DNA of 64,000 nucleotides from Flavobacterium silvisoli (GCF_004329815.1 NZ_SJPE01000013.1:1-64000), one strand, 5' to 3'. Counted from the stretch's first letter, positions 46,683-56,403 are shown. Made by a program: numbers and translations. Notes: generated by a model not told the origin, from the sequence alone.

Positions 46683-47351
46683 ATGATTGACCTCGATTAC
46701 CTAGCTTATCTTGAAGACTTTTTAACCGATAGCCGCAAAGAACGTTTTGCTGCAGTATTGGCCAACCGAACGAATCATTTTACCATTGCTATGGAAGATG
46801 TCTATCAGTTGCACAATACCAGTGCGGTAATGCGCAGCTGCGAGGTTTTCGGGATACAGCAATTGAACGTCATTGAACAAAAATTCGGGAAACGAATTGA
46901 TACCCAAATTGCTATGGGAGCTCAAAAATGGGTTGACATCAATCGGTTTAATACCATGCAAAATTGTATGGATTCTCTACGGGAAAAAGGATATCAAATC
47001 ATTGCAACAACTCCACACAACGATTCTTGCATGTTGCATGAATTTGACATCACTAAAAAGAGTGCTATTTTTTTTGGTACCGAAAAAGAAGGTTTATCAC
47101 AAGAAGTTATAGACCAAGCTGATGGGTTCATCAAGATTCCGATGGTTGGTTTTACTGAAAGCCTTAATATATCAGTATCAGCTGCCATCATTATTCAAGA
47201 CATAACCACGCGTTTGCGACAATCGGAAGTAAATTGGAAACTGACGGAAGAAGAAATTTTAAATAAAAGACTGCTTTGGGCTAAGAATTCGATTAAAGAT
47301 ATCAAAAGAATCGAAGAGCGTTATTACAGCCGCAACACACCATTAATATAA
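46683..47351 (+). CDS. trmH: tRNA/rRNA 2'-O-methyltransferase, TrmH type (SPOUT)
   Basis: A 222-residue SpoU-family methyltransferase, most like tRNA (Gm18) methyltransferase TrmH. 'LANRTNHFTIAMEDVYQLHNTSAVMRSCEVFGIQQLNVIE' has the motif 1 Asn/Arg, 'AIFFGTEKEGLSQEVIDQAD' motif 2 and 'IKIPMVGFTESLNISVSAAIIIQDI' motif 3, together forming the trefoil knot SAM site. The 'GAQKWVDI' segment is also typical of TrmH. Length is close to TrmH rather than the shorter TrmL. Confidence 0.9.
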   Translation: MIDLDYLAYLEDFLTDSRKERFAAVLANRTNHFTIAMEDVYQLHNTSAVMRSCEVFGIQQLNVIEQKFGKRIDTQIAMGAQKWVDINRFNTMQNCMDSLREKGYQIIATTPHNDSCMLHEFDITKKSAIFFGTEKEGLSQEVIDQADGFIKIPMVGFTESLNISVSAAIIIQDITTRLRQSEVNWKLTEEEILNKRLLWAKNSIKDIKRIEERYYSRNTPLI

Positions 47352-47352
47352 A

Positions 47353-48120
47353 TTAATTTTTCTTTAACACTTTATACTGCTCATAACAATCACTTATAGC
47401 ATCCATGATTTGCAGATCGTTCGCAGTTTTTATAAAAGATTCTGAGTAATTGCAACGCTGAAGAATCTCTGCAATTTCCTTTTTATCCACACCCAATAAC
47501 ACCGAAATCGTTTCTCTGTCGAATTTGGATTCGAGTAAGTTGCGCACCGTATCATCCTTTTTCATGGCTTTCAACTTTTTGAGTTCTTTAGGTTTTTTAC
47601 CAAAGAAATTATACAACATATCGGCCGGATTGAAAATAGAACCTAGCACTCTAGTGAAAGCATTTGGCGAACTCTCCCCTGCTTCATACGCTTGCGGTAA
47701 GCCCGAAATACTGTAGCGGTAGTTTTCCTTATCGGGAATTAATTTGGTATCAACTTCGAGATAGCCCGTTAAATCATATTTTTTTACAATAACTTCTTCT
47801 AAGGCAATAGCTTTTTCGGTCAGCATTATTTTAGCTGTACCGTTTTTAAGCCAGTCATTGGTTACTCTGATACGCAACGATTGATAACCTAATATAGAAA
47901 TGTGTAACGTGTCGCTCACACTGACTTCTAATTCAAAAAAACCTTTGCTGTTGGTTACAGCTCCTTTAACTTTATTGACATTGATGACATTAGCATTAGC
48001 AATGGGCATCAGGGTATTGTCATTAACAATCGTTCCGGTTACCTTTTGAATAATCGGATTGTCTTGTGCCGTAACACTTAGAGAAAATAACAGAAAAAGT
48101 AAAACAGTAAAATATCTCAT
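47353..48120 (-). CDS. Exported protein with a carboxypeptidase-regulatory-like (CarboxypepD_reg) domain
   Basis: A 255-residue exported protein. Residues 1-18 are a signal peptide (RYFTVLLFLLFSLSVTAQ). About 25-105 form a beta-sandwich of the CarboxypepD_reg type ('VTGTIVNDNTLMPIANANVINVNKVKGAVTNSKGFFELEV', 'ISILGYQSLRI') that usually precedes TonB-dependent receptors. Here it is followed by a helical C-terminal part of about 140 residues with no barrel. Its function is unknown; it is probably periplasmic or surface-bound. Confidence 0.8.
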   Translation of the reverse strand: MRYFTVLLFLLFSLSVTAQDNPIIQKVTGTIVNDNTLMPIANANVINVNKVKGAVTNSKGFFELEVSVSDTLHISILGYQSLRIRVTNDWLKNGTAKIMLTEKAIALEEVIVKKYDLTGYLEVDTKLIPDKENYRYSISGLPQAYEAGESSPNAFTRVLGSIFNPADMLYNFFGKKPKELKKLKAMKKDDTVRNLLESKFDRETISVLLGVDKKEIAEILQRCNYSESFIKTANDLQIMDAISDCYEQYKVLKKN

Positions 48121-48223
48121 GGTTGTTTTTGATGGTTTAAAAGTATGAAACTCTTTTAAGATAATTTACTGTTTGTTTAGAGAATTAGAACAAAATTAAC
48201 AAAATGAGGTATACACCAAAAAA

Positions 48224-48264
48224 AACTCCGTTTTCACCTCAATATATTGAGCAAAAACGGAGTT
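48224..48264 (-). terminator. Nested-hairpin terminator of the DEAD-box helicase gene
   Basis: The outer arms AACTCCGTTTT/AAAACGGAGTT enclose a perfect 14-base palindrome CTCAATATATTGAG (48238-48251). On the minus strand a run of eight T follows. It lies 20 bases past the helicase stop. Confidence 0.8.
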
Positions 48265-48284
48265 GAAAATATTAGATTGAAAGC

Positions 48285-50144
48285 TTAGCTTCTTCTTGGT
48301 CTTCTGTTTTTAGCCGCTTCAAAAGAACGTCCTGCAGGTCTGTCATTGCTTTCAGAACGCCTTGGTGCTCTTTCCTCTCTTTGAAATGAACCAGGTTCTC
48401 TTCTAAAACCTCCTTCTTTTCGCGAACCAAAGCCTCCTGATGATTTTCTGTCACCATCACGTCTTCCGCCGAAACCGCCTGAACTTCTGCGTTCACCTCC
48501 ACTGTTTCTACCGTTATGGTCACGTCTTGAACTGCTTCCACCATCATTTTTAGAAATCTCAACATTAATGCGACGTCCGTTTAACTCATATCCGTTTAAG
48601 ATAGACATAACACGGTCTGTATGTTCACCGTCAGTATTGAAGAATGAAAAACCTTCTTTTACATCAACTTTAAATACGTCATCACGTCCTAAATCAAGCG
48701 TTTCTTTTAAGAAGTCTTTCAATTGCATCCAATCAAAATCATCACGGGCACCAATATTCACAAAATAACGAACTGGGTCTCCGGCTCTGATTTCTCTTGG
48801 TTCCGAACCTCTTTCTGATTTCTCTCCGGATAAATCGCGCTTCTTTTTATAATAATTGATAAATCTGTTGAACTCTACTGATACCATTTTCTTAATCAAC
48901 TCTTCTTTAGACAAACTGTCTAAAACTTCATTAATAGCCGGAAGATAGTTGTCAATTTCGTGATCAACTTCTGTATCTTTTATTTTGTTGGCCAAATGCA
49001 GTAACTGAATTTCACAAATTTCGATTCCGGAAGGAATGGATTTTTCCTCAAACTTTTGTTTGATGATTTTTTCAATTGCGTGAATCTTGCGAATTTCACT
49101 TTTAGTAATGATTACGATGGAAGTTCCCAATTTTCCTGCTCTACCAGTTCTTCCCGAACGGTGATTGTAGGTTTCAATTTCATCCGGCAATTGATAATTC
49201 ACCACGTGCGTTACATTGTCTACGTCAATTCCGCGAGCCGCCACATCAGTAGCGACCAACATCTGTACTTGTCTTCCACGGAACGACTTCATTACGCTGT
49301 CGCGTTGTGCCTGAGACAAATCGCCGTGAAGAGCCGCTGCGTTGTAACCGTCTTCGATTAACTTTTCAGCCACCGCCTGAGTGTCTCTTTTTGTTCTACA
49401 GAAAACTACTGAGAAAATATCCGGATTTGCATCTGCTAATCTTTTTAAAGCTTCATAACGATCACGGGCATTCACCACATAAAATTCGTGAGAAACTGTT
49501 GCCGAACCTGAGTTTTTAGCTCCTACGGTTACCTCGGCCGGTTCGTGCATGAATTTTTTAGCAATACGGGCTACTTCGGCCGGCATGGTTGCCGAAAACA
49601 ACCACGTATTTTTATCATCGGGTGTATCAGACAATATCGAAACAATATCTTCATAGAATCCCATGTTTAACATCTCATCTGCTTCGTCAAGAATACAGTA
49701 ATTGATGTTTTTAATATTTACAAGACCACGATTAATCATGTCCTGCATTCTACCGGGTGTAGCCACAATAATCTGTGCTCCACGTTTTACCTCTCGGGCT
49801 TGTTCTGTAATGCTTGCACCACCATAAACCGCCACTGTATGTAAACCCTTTACATATTTTGAGTATTGTTTAATTTCGTTGGTGATTTGTAAGCAAAGCT
49901 CACGGGTTGGTGATAAAATCAACGCCTGTGTACTTCTGTCTTCGGCATCAATTTTTTGAATTAGCGGGAAACCAAAAGCTGCTGTTTTCCCTGTTCCTGT
50001 TTGTGCTAAAGCTACTAAGTCAGTGTTTTGTTCCAATAGTACCGGAATCGCTTTTTCTTGCACTTCTGACGGATTCTCAAATCCTAGATCCTTGATCGCC
50101 AGCAGTAACGATTCATTCAGACCTAATTGTTCAAATTTATTCAT
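48285..50144 (-). CDS. DEAD-box RNA helicase (DeaD/CsdA type)
   Basis: A 619-residue RNA helicase involved in ribosome assembly and RNA turnover, often in the cold. The core (1-370) has Q motif 'FEQLGLNESLLLAI', Walker A 'ALAQTGTGKTAAF', 'YCILDEADEMLNMGF', 'FSATMPAEV' and 'HRSGRTGRAG'. About residues 470-545 form a DbpA-type RNA-binding domain ('RYFVNIGARDDFDWMQLKDFL'). The last 75 residues are rich in Arg, Gly and Ser (RGG-like tail). This three-part build matches Bacteroidetes DeaD homologs. Confidence 0.95.
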   Translation of the reverse strand: MNKFEQLGLNESLLLAIKDLGFENPSEVQEKAIPVLLEQNTDLVALAQTGTGKTAAFGFPLIQKIDAEDRSTQALILSPTRELCLQITNEIKQYSKYVKGLHTVAVYGGASITEQAREVKRGAQIIVATPGRMQDMINRGLVNIKNINYCILDEADEMLNMGFYEDIVSILSDTPDDKNTWLFSATMPAEVARIAKKFMHEPAEVTVGAKNSGSATVSHEFYVVNARDRYEALKRLADANPDIFSVVFCRTKRDTQAVAEKLIEDGYNAAALHGDLSQAQRDSVMKSFRGRQVQMLVATDVAARGIDVDNVTHVVNYQLPDEIETYNHRSGRTGRAGKLGTSIVIITKSEIRKIHAIEKIIKQKFEEKSIPSGIEICEIQLLHLANKIKDTEVDHEIDNYLPAINEVLDSLSKEELIKKMVSVEFNRFINYYKKKRDLSGEKSERGSEPREIRAGDPVRYFVNIGARDDFDWMQLKDFLKETLDLGRDDVFKVDVKEGFSFFNTDGEHTDRVMSILNGYELNGRRINVEISKNDGGSSSRRDHNGRNSGGERRSSGGFGGRRDGDRKSSGGFGSRKEGGFRREPGSFQREERAPRRSESNDRPAGRSFEAAKNRRPRRS

Positions 50145-50164
50145 ATTGTATTTTAAATTGGGTG

Positions 50165-50172
50165 CAAAGGTA
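50165..50172 (-). promoter_or_regulatory. -7 promoter box for the DEAD-box helicase gene
   Basis: TACCTTTG on the minus strand fits TAnnTTTG, 20 bases upstream of the ATG at 50144. Confidence 0.5.
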
Positions 50173-50286
50173 GTCTATAAATACCACATACCCTAATTTA
50201 AAATTAACTGAAAATCAATAAATTAAACTATTTAACGATTTATTCACAATCAAAAGCGGTTTGTAAGGCAATTTATTGAGGATTTT

Positions 50287-50856
50287 TTATTTCAAAAAAT
50301 CAATTAATTTTTGAATAGCTAAGCCTCTGTGACTAATGCCCGACTTCTCTTCTATCGACAACTCGGCAAACGTTTTACTGTACCCCTCAGCAACAAAAAC
50401 TGGGTCATAGCCAAAACCGTTGTCACCTTTTTTTTCTGTTGTAATTTTACCTTTTACTATTCCGACAAATAATGTTTGCTTACCATATAAATTTAAAGCG
50501 ATTACAGTTTTGAATTGTGCTGTTCTATTGGCTTGATTTTGCAACTCATAAAGCAATTTATCCATGTTGTCCTCAGCATCTTTTTGTTCACCGGCATAAC
50601 GGGCAGAATACACTCCGGGTTCACCGTTCAAAGCTTCAACTTCTAATCCGGTATCATCGGCAAAACAATTGTATCCATATTTTTCAGAAACATAATTGGC
50701 TTTGAGTATGGCATTCCCTTCAATGGTGTCGGCTGTTTCCGGAATGTCTTCCAAACAACCTATGTCTTCCAAACTCAGAATTTGAATGTGTGAGGGAAGC
50801 AGCAATTGAATTTCTTTGATTTTATTTTTGTTATTTGAAGCGAAAACGAGTTGCAT
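50287..50856 (-). CDS. rdgB: Non-canonical purine NTP pyrophosphatase (RdgB/HAM1)
   Basis: A 189-residue house-cleaning enzyme that hydrolyses ITP, dITP and XTP to the monophosphates. '[18 protein letters not shown]' is the nucleotide-binding start (SNNxxK), '[26 protein letters not shown]' holds the catalytic Asp pair, '[12 protein letters not shown]' and '[11 protein letters not shown]' (Ser-His-Arg) finish the site. Normal length and complete. Confidence 0.97.
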   Translation of the reverse strand: MQLVFASNNKNKIKEIQLLLPSHIQILSLEDIGCLEDIPETADTIEGNAILKANYVSEKYGYNCFADDTGLEVEALNGEPGVYSARYAGEQKDAEDNMDKLLYELQNQANRTAQFKTVIALNLYGKQTLFVGIVKGKITTEKKGDNGFGYDPVFVAEGYSKTFAELSIEEKSGISHRGLAIQKLIDFLK

Positions 50857-50875
50857 AAATGAAGTATTTAGCCCA

Positions 50876-50883
50876 CAAAATTA
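50876..50883 (-). promoter_or_regulatory. -7 promoter box for rdgB
   Basis: TAATTTTG on the minus strand fits TAnnTTTG, 19 bases upstream of rdgB. Confidence 0.45.
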
Positions 50884-50999
50884 GCAAATCTGAGCATATT
50901 CTTGATTTAAAGAATATGAAATATAATTATTGTTTATCTTTTTAGTATTATTGCTAAACAAAATACAATATAACCTACTTAATAAATTGAACCAAAAAT

Positions 51000-53393
51000 A
51001 TGCCGTCAAAATACGTGATTAAAAGACTCTATCGTTCTGCATTATTTGTTTTACTATGCTTCTTGTCAGCTGAGTCGCTTTCAGCACAGTTAATCATCAA
51101 TAATAAAAGAAATAACGAGAGTTTTTCCATACATAATCAAACGGAATATATAGATGTGGAGCAATCTAATTTTACTTTAGGCCAAATCCTGCATAACAAA
51201 TCTCTTCATTTTTTACCTATGAAAAGTGAAAATATGGATTTTGGCTTTACCAATCATAATTTTTGGTTCCGATTCCAATTGGTCAATACTACAGATGAGG
51301 AAACGATATACTTTTTTGAAACTGCCCGTCCCATTACTGATAAAGCTGAGCTTTACACAATAAAATCCAATCATCAAATTACAAGATATCAAAGCGGAGA
51401 TGCTATTCCGTTTGATAAAAAAAGTTTTAACCATCGAAAAACCATTTTTAAAATCGTACTGCAACCTCACGAAAAACAACAATTTTATCTACACATAAAG
51501 AGTGATGGTGAAATGCTTTCAATGCCGGTTATATTACATAGTTTGGAAAATTTACTTGAGGTTACTTCTTTTGAGCAATTCATATTTGGCTTCTTTTATG
51601 GCATATTAATTATTGCAGCTGTTTTGTACTTGTTCTTTTTCTTTGCTATGCGCGATAATACTTTTTTGTATTACAGCATGTATGTTGTTTTCATCGGATT
51701 ATTGCAGTTTGCTGTTGATGGTTATTTTTTTCAATTTATCACTCCACAATCGGGTTGGTTATCCCTACATGCTGTTTTGCTTTTTGCCTGTGTTGCCAAT
51801 TTCTTTTTGGGAAGATATGCACAAGTATTTCTCAAAATTAGAGTTTACAGCCAATTTCTGAATACTGCCTTTTATGTGATATATGTTTTAGATTTTTTAT
51901 TATTATTGTCTTTATTTTTAATTGAAAATCACCAATATGCCTATCCTATTGCCAACATATTGGGATTGATATTATTACTTCTTATCGTTACATCACAAGC
52001 TCTAATTTATATCAGAACGCAAACTATCGATCGATTCTTCGCTGTTGGTATATTCTTTTTGATCAGTGGTTTTGTGGTTTTCATTCTAAAAAATTTCAGT
52101 TTGTTACCTCTTACTTTTTGGACCGAAAACGCCTCTAAATTGGGCACAGGATTGGAAGTGGTGTTCTTATCGCTTTCAATGGCTAACTTAATCAGAAATC
52201 TCAAGAACGAACGTGAAGAATTACAAACCTTGGCATTGCAACGTTCGGAAGAAATGAATGAACTAAAGTCGTATTTCCTCTCTAATATCAGTCATGAATT
52301 ACGTACACCTCTCAATGCAATTATGAGCTTGTCTGACACCATTGCTGCTGAAGTCGAAAATCAAACAGTTAAGTCGAATTGTGATGTTATTAAATATTCT
52401 TCTAAAAGCTTACTGAATTCAGTCAATGACATTTTGGATTTTTCTAAAATTGAAAAAGGAGAGCTCAAATTAGAGATACAGCCATTTAGCTTGACTAAAT
52501 CAATGGAACATATCAAAAACACAGCTATGGTCACTTCTAAAGAAAAAGATTTAGAAATAAAATTTCTCCTGTCTGACGATTTACCTGATAACCTGCTTGG
52601 CGACGCGATCAGATATGAACAAATTGCCAATAATATAATTAACAATGCTATTAAGTTTACTAAAGAAGGAACAATCAAAATAGAATTAACGTCAACTCCG
52701 AATGGAGAAAATCAGGTCAAACTTCAACTGAAAGTAACCGATAGCGGTATTGGTATACCTAAAGAAAAGATGAATAGTATTTTTGATTCATTCTCACAGG
52801 AAAGCATTAACAATAAACGAAAATTTGGCGGTCTTGGTTTAGGATTATATATCGTTAAAAACCTCGTGGACATACACAATGGTAAGGTTGATATTAGGAG
52901 TCAGCAAGGATTAGGCACCATTTGTACCATTGATTTGAACTTTGAAACCATAAAAGATAAACCCAAAGCAGTAATCCCTGAATCGAATACCAATTATGAC
53001 CTAAAAGGCAAGCGAATTTTGGTAGTTGAAGACAATATTATGAACCAAATGGTCATCAAAATGATTACCAAAAATTGGATGAATACCGAAGTTGTGTTTG
53101 CTAACAATGGCGAAGAAGGAGTCAATAAACTAAAAAGCAACCCGTTTGATATTGTTTTGATGGATTTACAAATGCCGGTAATGGATGGATATGAAGCAAC
53201 TATTGCCATACGCAAAGGAGATGCAGGCGAGGAAAATAAAAACATTCCGATTATAGCTGTAACAGCTGATGTAATGGAAAGTACTAAAGTAAGAGTACTC
53301 GAAATAGGGATGAATAAATACCTCTCTAAACCCGTTGATAAAGAAGTGTTGTATGAGAATATCAAATCATTGGTAGAGCTTGCAATCACTTAG
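51000..53393 (+). CDS. Hybrid sensor histidine kinase/response regulator with 7TMR-DISM sensor
   Basis: A 797-residue membrane sensor. A signal peptide (about 1-30) is followed by a periplasmic 7TMR-DISMED2-like beta domain (35-180; 'GFTNHNFWFRFQLVNTTDEE'), seven membrane helices (about 192-395) and a coiled linker. HisKA has 'SNISHELRTPLNAIMSLSD' with His432. HATPase_c has 'ANNIINNAIKFTKEG', 'DSGIGIP' and 'GGLGLGLYIVKNL'. The C-terminal receiver has 'VVEDNIMN', Asp722 in 'IVLMDLQMP' and Lys777 in 'YLSKP'. All phosphotransfer residues are present. Such sensors probably detect carbohydrates or other ligands outside the cell; the partner regulator is not nearby. Confidence 0.93.
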   Translation: MPSKYVIKRLYRSALFVLLCFLSAESLSAQLIINNKRNNESFSIHNQTEYIDVEQSNFTLGQILHNKSLHFLPMKSENMDFGFTNHNFWFRFQLVNTTDEETIYFFETARPITDKAELYTIKSNHQITRYQSGDAIPFDKKSFNHRKTIFKIVLQPHEKQQFYLHIKSDGEMLSMPVILHSLENLLEVTSFEQFIFGFFYGILIIAAVLYLFFFFAMRDNTFLYYSMYVVFIGLLQFAVDGYFFQFITPQSGWLSLHAVLLFACVANFFLGRYAQVFLKIRVYSQFLNTAFYVIYVLDFLLLLSLFLIENHQYAYPIANILGLILLLLIVTSQALIYIRTQTIDRFFAVGIFFLISGFVVFILKNFSLLPLTFWTENASKLGTGLEVVFLSLSMANLIRNLKNEREELQTLALQRSEEMNELKSYFLSNISHELRTPLNAIMSLSDTIAAEVENQTVKSNCDVIKYSSKSLLNSVNDILDFSKIEKGELKLEIQPFSLTKSMEHIKNTAMVTSKEKDLEIKFLLSDDLPDNLLGDAIRYEQIANNIINNAIKFTKEGTIKIELTSTPNGENQVKLQLKVTDSGIGIPKEKMNSIFDSFSQESINNKRKFGGLGLGLYIVKNLVDIHNGKVDIRSQQGLGTICTIDLNFETIKDKPKAVIPESNTNYDLKGKRILVVEDNIMNQMVIKMITKNWMNTEVVFANNGEEGVNKLKSNPFDIVLMDLQMPVMDGYEATIAIRKGDAGEENKNIPIIAVTADVMESTKVRVLEIGMNKYLSKPVDKEVLYENIKSLVELAIT

Positions 53394-53458
53394 TTCCAAA
53401 CTTATTATTTGGCATAATTTTATGTTTTCAAACATTAGGAGTAAACTAAATTTATCTT

Positions 53459-53466
53459 TACTTTTG
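53459..53466 (+). promoter_or_regulatory. -7 promoter box for the alpha-oxoamine synthase gene
   Basis: TACTTTTG fits TAnnTTTG, 23 bases before the ATG at 53490. Confidence 0.5.
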
Positions 53467-53489
53467 CCTCGTTTTTAACACTAATTACC

Positions 53490-54749
53490 ATGGTAAAAGA
53501 TTTATTCGAAAGAATACAAAACAATAAAGGTCCTCTAGGAAAATGGGCTTCACAAGCAGAAGGCTATTATGTATTTCCAAAATTAGAAGGCGAACTGGGT
53601 CCAAGAATGCAATTTCACGGAAAAGAAATTTTGAATTGGTCCATCAATGACTATTTAGGCTTGGCTAATCACCCAGAAGTGCGTAAAGCTGATGCCGAAG
53701 CCGCTCAAATGTATGGTGCCGCCTACCCAATGGGTGCCCGAATGATGAGTGGTCACACTAATTTTCACGAACAATTAGAAAATGAATTAGCCGAATTTGT
53801 AATGAAAGAAGCGGCTTATTTATTGAATTTCGGTTATCAGGGGATGGTTTCCATCATCGATGCTTTAGTAACCAAAAACGACATTATTGTATACGACGTT
53901 GATGCTCATGCCTGCATCATAGACGGGGTACGTTTACACATGGGTAAACGATTTACCTACAAGCACAACGACTTGGAGAGCATGGAGAAAAACCTGCAAC
54001 GTGCCACTAAAATGGCCAATGAAACCGGAGGCGGTATTTTATTCATAACCGAAGGTGTTTTCGGGATGCGCGGTCAACAAGGTAAACTGAAAGAAATTGT
54101 AGCTATGAAACAAAAGTACAATTTCCGATTGTTGGTTGATGATGCTCATGGTTTCGGGACTCTTGGTAAAACAGGTGCCGGTGCCGGTGAAGAACAAGGT
54201 TGTCAGGATGGTATTGATGTGTATTTTTCAACCTTTGCCAAATCAATGGCGAATATAGGGGCTTTCGTTGCCGCTGACAAAGACATTATTGATTACTTAA
54301 AATACAACCTGCGTTCGCAAATGTTTGCAAAAGCTTTGCCAATGATTCAAACAGTGGGTTCTTTAAAGCGTTTGCAAATGCTGCGCACTATGCCCGAGTT
54401 AAAAGCTAAACTTTGGGAAAATGTAAATGCCCTGCAAAACGGATTAAAAGCTCACGGATTCAACATTGGAGATACTAATACTTGTGTAACTCCGGTTTAT
54501 TTGGAAGGTTCAATTCCGGAGGCTATGGTGATGGTAAATGATTTAAGAGAAAACTATGGTATTTTCTTGTCCATTGTTGTTTATCCGGTTATTCCAAAAG
54601 GCATCATCTTATTGAGAATGATTCCTACGGCTTCACACACTATGGCGGATATAGAAGAAACGCTTACAGCTTTTGACGCCATTCGGGAAAAATTGGTTAA
54701 CGGTACTTACAAAAAAATAGCCGAAGCCACTACAGTTGACGTTTCCTAA
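53490..54749 (+). CDS. Alpha-oxoamine synthase family PLP enzyme (serine palmitoyltransferase / cysteate acyltransferase / KBL-like)
   Basis: A 419-residue fold-type I PLP enzyme that condenses an acyl thioester with an amino acid. 'NWSINDYLGLANHPEV', 'GARMMSGHTNFHEQLE', 'LLVDDAHGFGTLGKTGAG' (PLP-pyridine Asp and His) and 'VYFSTFAKSMANIGAFVAA' (Schiff-base Lys in 'TFAKS') are the family landmarks. Candidates are serine palmitoyltransferase for sphingolipids, cysteate acyl-ACP transferase for the sulfonolipids of gliding Bacteroidetes, or glycine C-acetyltransferase. The sequence alone does not decide; no biotin or threonine genes are adjacent. It is a single gene with its own promoter and terminator. 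Confidence 0.85.
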   Translation: MVKDLFERIQNNKGPLGKWASQAEGYYVFPKLEGELGPRMQFHGKEILNWSINDYLGLANHPEVRKADAEAAQMYGAAYPMGARMMSGHTNFHEQLENELAEFVMKEAAYLLNFGYQGMVSIIDALVTKNDIIVYDVDAHACIIDGVRLHMGKRFTYKHNDLESMEKNLQRATKMANETGGGILFITEGVFGMRGQQGKLKEIVAMKQKYNFRLLVDDAHGFGTLGKTGAGAGEEQGCQDGIDVYFSTFAKSMANIGAFVAADKDIIDYLKYNLRSQMFAKALPMIQTVGSLKRLQMLRTMPELKAKLWENVNALQNGLKAHGFNIGDTNTCVTPVYLEGSIPEAMVMVNDLRENYGIFLSIVVYPVIPKGIILLRMIPTASHTMADIEETLTAFDAIREKLVNGTYKKIAEATTVDVS

Positions 54750-54772
54750 CATCTGAAAAATATCTATTCCAA

Positions 54773-54800
54773 AAAAGAGGTACTTCACGGTACCTCTTTT
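54773..54800 (+). terminator. Terminator of the alpha-oxoamine synthase gene
   Basis: A perfect 11-bp inverted repeat AAAAGAGGTAC/GTACCTCTTTT with a six-base loop lies 23 bases after the stop codon. Confidence 0.85.
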
Positions 54801-54852
54801 CATTTTAAGGAAACTTTAAAATTTCCGGGGTTGATTTATGTCAAAAAAAAAT

Positions 54853-54860
54853 TATTTTTG
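54853..54860 (+). promoter_or_regulatory. -7 promoter box for the thioredoxin-like protein gene
   Basis: TATTTTTG fits TAnnTTTG, 37 bases before the ATG at 54898. Confidence 0.5.
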
Positions 54861-54897
54861 ACTGGCTTATTTCAAAGGAATTCAAAACAATGTGTTT

Positions 54898-56400
54898 ATG
54901 AAAAAATTACTTTTCGGTTTTGCATTATGTTTATCATCTCTCTACGGCTCAGCTCAAACAAATTATGAGATTACCATTAATTTAAAAAACTGCAAAGACA
55001 CTCTGGCTTACCTTACCTTTTATCAAATGGATAAAACCATGATAAAAGACACTTGTACGAGCATCAAAAACGGTAAAATTGTTTTTAAAGGAAAAGGCAA
55101 ACTCGACAAAGGAATTTATTCGTTGGTGAGTCAGCAAAAGTCTATTTTCTTTGATTTCTTTATAGATGACGATACCCAAAAGTTAGAGCTTGCAAGTGAA
55201 ATAGGAGAAAATATGCTCAAAGAACTAAAGGCTTTGAATTCAGCCCGGGAAAATGAATTTTTCGATTACATCCGCTTTATTACTAAACAAAATAAGGACT
55301 TTCAGGAAATCAAACAAAAAACGGTGCTTCAAACTAAAAAAGACACTTTGGCTTTAGCTGATGTTCAGGTAAAATTTGAAAAAAACATAGCTGATTACGA
55401 AGAAAACTTTTTGTCCAAAAACAAAGGAACTTACATAGCCGATGTAGTCAATATCAAATTAGAAAAAGTTTTAAAAAATATCCCAAAAAACAAAGACGTT
55501 AAGTCTGATGATATGGCAGCTTTTACTTACTACAGAAATCACTACTGGGATGCTGTCAATTTTCACGACGAAGGAACCATACGCAATCCTTTTTTCTTCA
55601 AAAAAATCAAGAAGTATTTTGATTCGGTAATTCCTATTCAACCCGATTCAGTTTGTGTCCAAATTGATAAAATGATGAAAAGAACGACGCCCGGAAGTTT
55701 ATTCAATAAATTACTGCTGGCACATTTCACCTATACTTATGAAACCTCAGAAATCATGGGTTTTGATAAAGTTTTTGTTTATCTGTCAGACAACTATTTT
55801 AAAACCGGCAAAGCCAAAGGAGTTTATGATGACGATGTAATTGAACGAATAATCAAACGTGCCGATAAATTAAAACCCTTATTAATTGGAGCACCGGCTC
55901 AGGATTTGTTCATGATTAAGGCCGAGGATTTTGATAAAATGAAACAAATGGGATTTGAAAACGCCAAGAACAGCGAAGAAATGACCAATGTTTTTTATAA
56001 AAATGTGAATGAAGTCAATAAAATGTTTGTCAAGTTGAGCGATGTAAAAGCTACATATACGTTACTGATTTTTTGGGATGTTGACTGCGGTCATTGTCAA
56101 AAAGAAATTCCAAAATTATTAACCGTTTACGACGAATTGCTCAAAGAACACAAAGACATCAAAGTATACAGCGTTTACATGCAACACGAAGGAGAGAAAT
56201 ACCTTAAATACATTGCTGAGCATCAATTGCCATGGATAAACGTGTATGACGGTGCCCATTACAACAATGCTGTCGAAAAATACGACGTATACTCTACTCC
56301 CGTAATTTATCTTTTGGACAAAGATAAAATCATCCGAGCCAAAAGAATCAGCGTCGACTCAATCAAAAAAATTATCAGCGATCTGGAAAATAAGAAATAG
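54898..56400 (+). CDS. Exported thioredoxin-like protein with DUF5106/DUF4369-type N-terminal region
   Basis: A 500-residue periplasmic protein. The ATG at 54898 gives signal peptide MKKLLFGFALCLSSLYGSAQ; an in-frame GTG two codons earlier is less likely. About residues 22-105 form a beta domain like the DUF4369 family ('YEITINLKNCKDTLAYLTFYQMDKT'). A long helical DUF5106-like part follows. The C-terminal thioredoxin fold (about 360-500) has the redox motif Cys-Gly-His-Cys ('FWDVDCGHCQKEIPKL') and cis-Pro 'VYSTPVIYLLDKD'. It probably acts as a membrane-side disulfide oxidoreductase of the TlpA/ResA type. Confidence 0.85.
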   Translation: MKKLLFGFALCLSSLYGSAQTNYEITINLKNCKDTLAYLTFYQMDKTMIKDTCTSIKNGKIVFKGKGKLDKGIYSLVSQQKSIFFDFFIDDDTQKLELASEIGENMLKELKALNSARENEFFDYIRFITKQNKDFQEIKQKTVLQTKKDTLALADVQVKFEKNIADYEENFLSKNKGTYIADVVNIKLEKVLKNIPKNKDVKSDDMAAFTYYRNHYWDAVNFHDEGTIRNPFFFKKIKKYFDSVIPIQPDSVCVQIDKMMKRTTPGSLFNKLLLAHFTYTYETSEIMGFDKVFVYLSDNYFKTGKAKGVYDDDVIERIIKRADKLKPLLIGAPAQDLFMIKAEDFDKMKQMGFENAKNSEEMTNVFYKNVNEVNKMFVKLSDVKATYTLLIFWDVDCGHCQKEIPKLLTVYDELLKEHKDIKVYSVYMQHEGEKYLKYIAEHQLPWINVYDGAHYNNAVEKYDVYSTPVIYLLDKDKIIRAKRISVDSIKKIISDLENKK

Positions 56401-56403
56401 CTC

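Noticed and set aside
48272..48565. A 97-residue frame overlapping the 3' end of the helicase gene, considered as a small gene
   Set aside because: It is the alternate reading of the Arg/Gly/Ser-rich tail of the helicase, whose own frame shows clear family homology.
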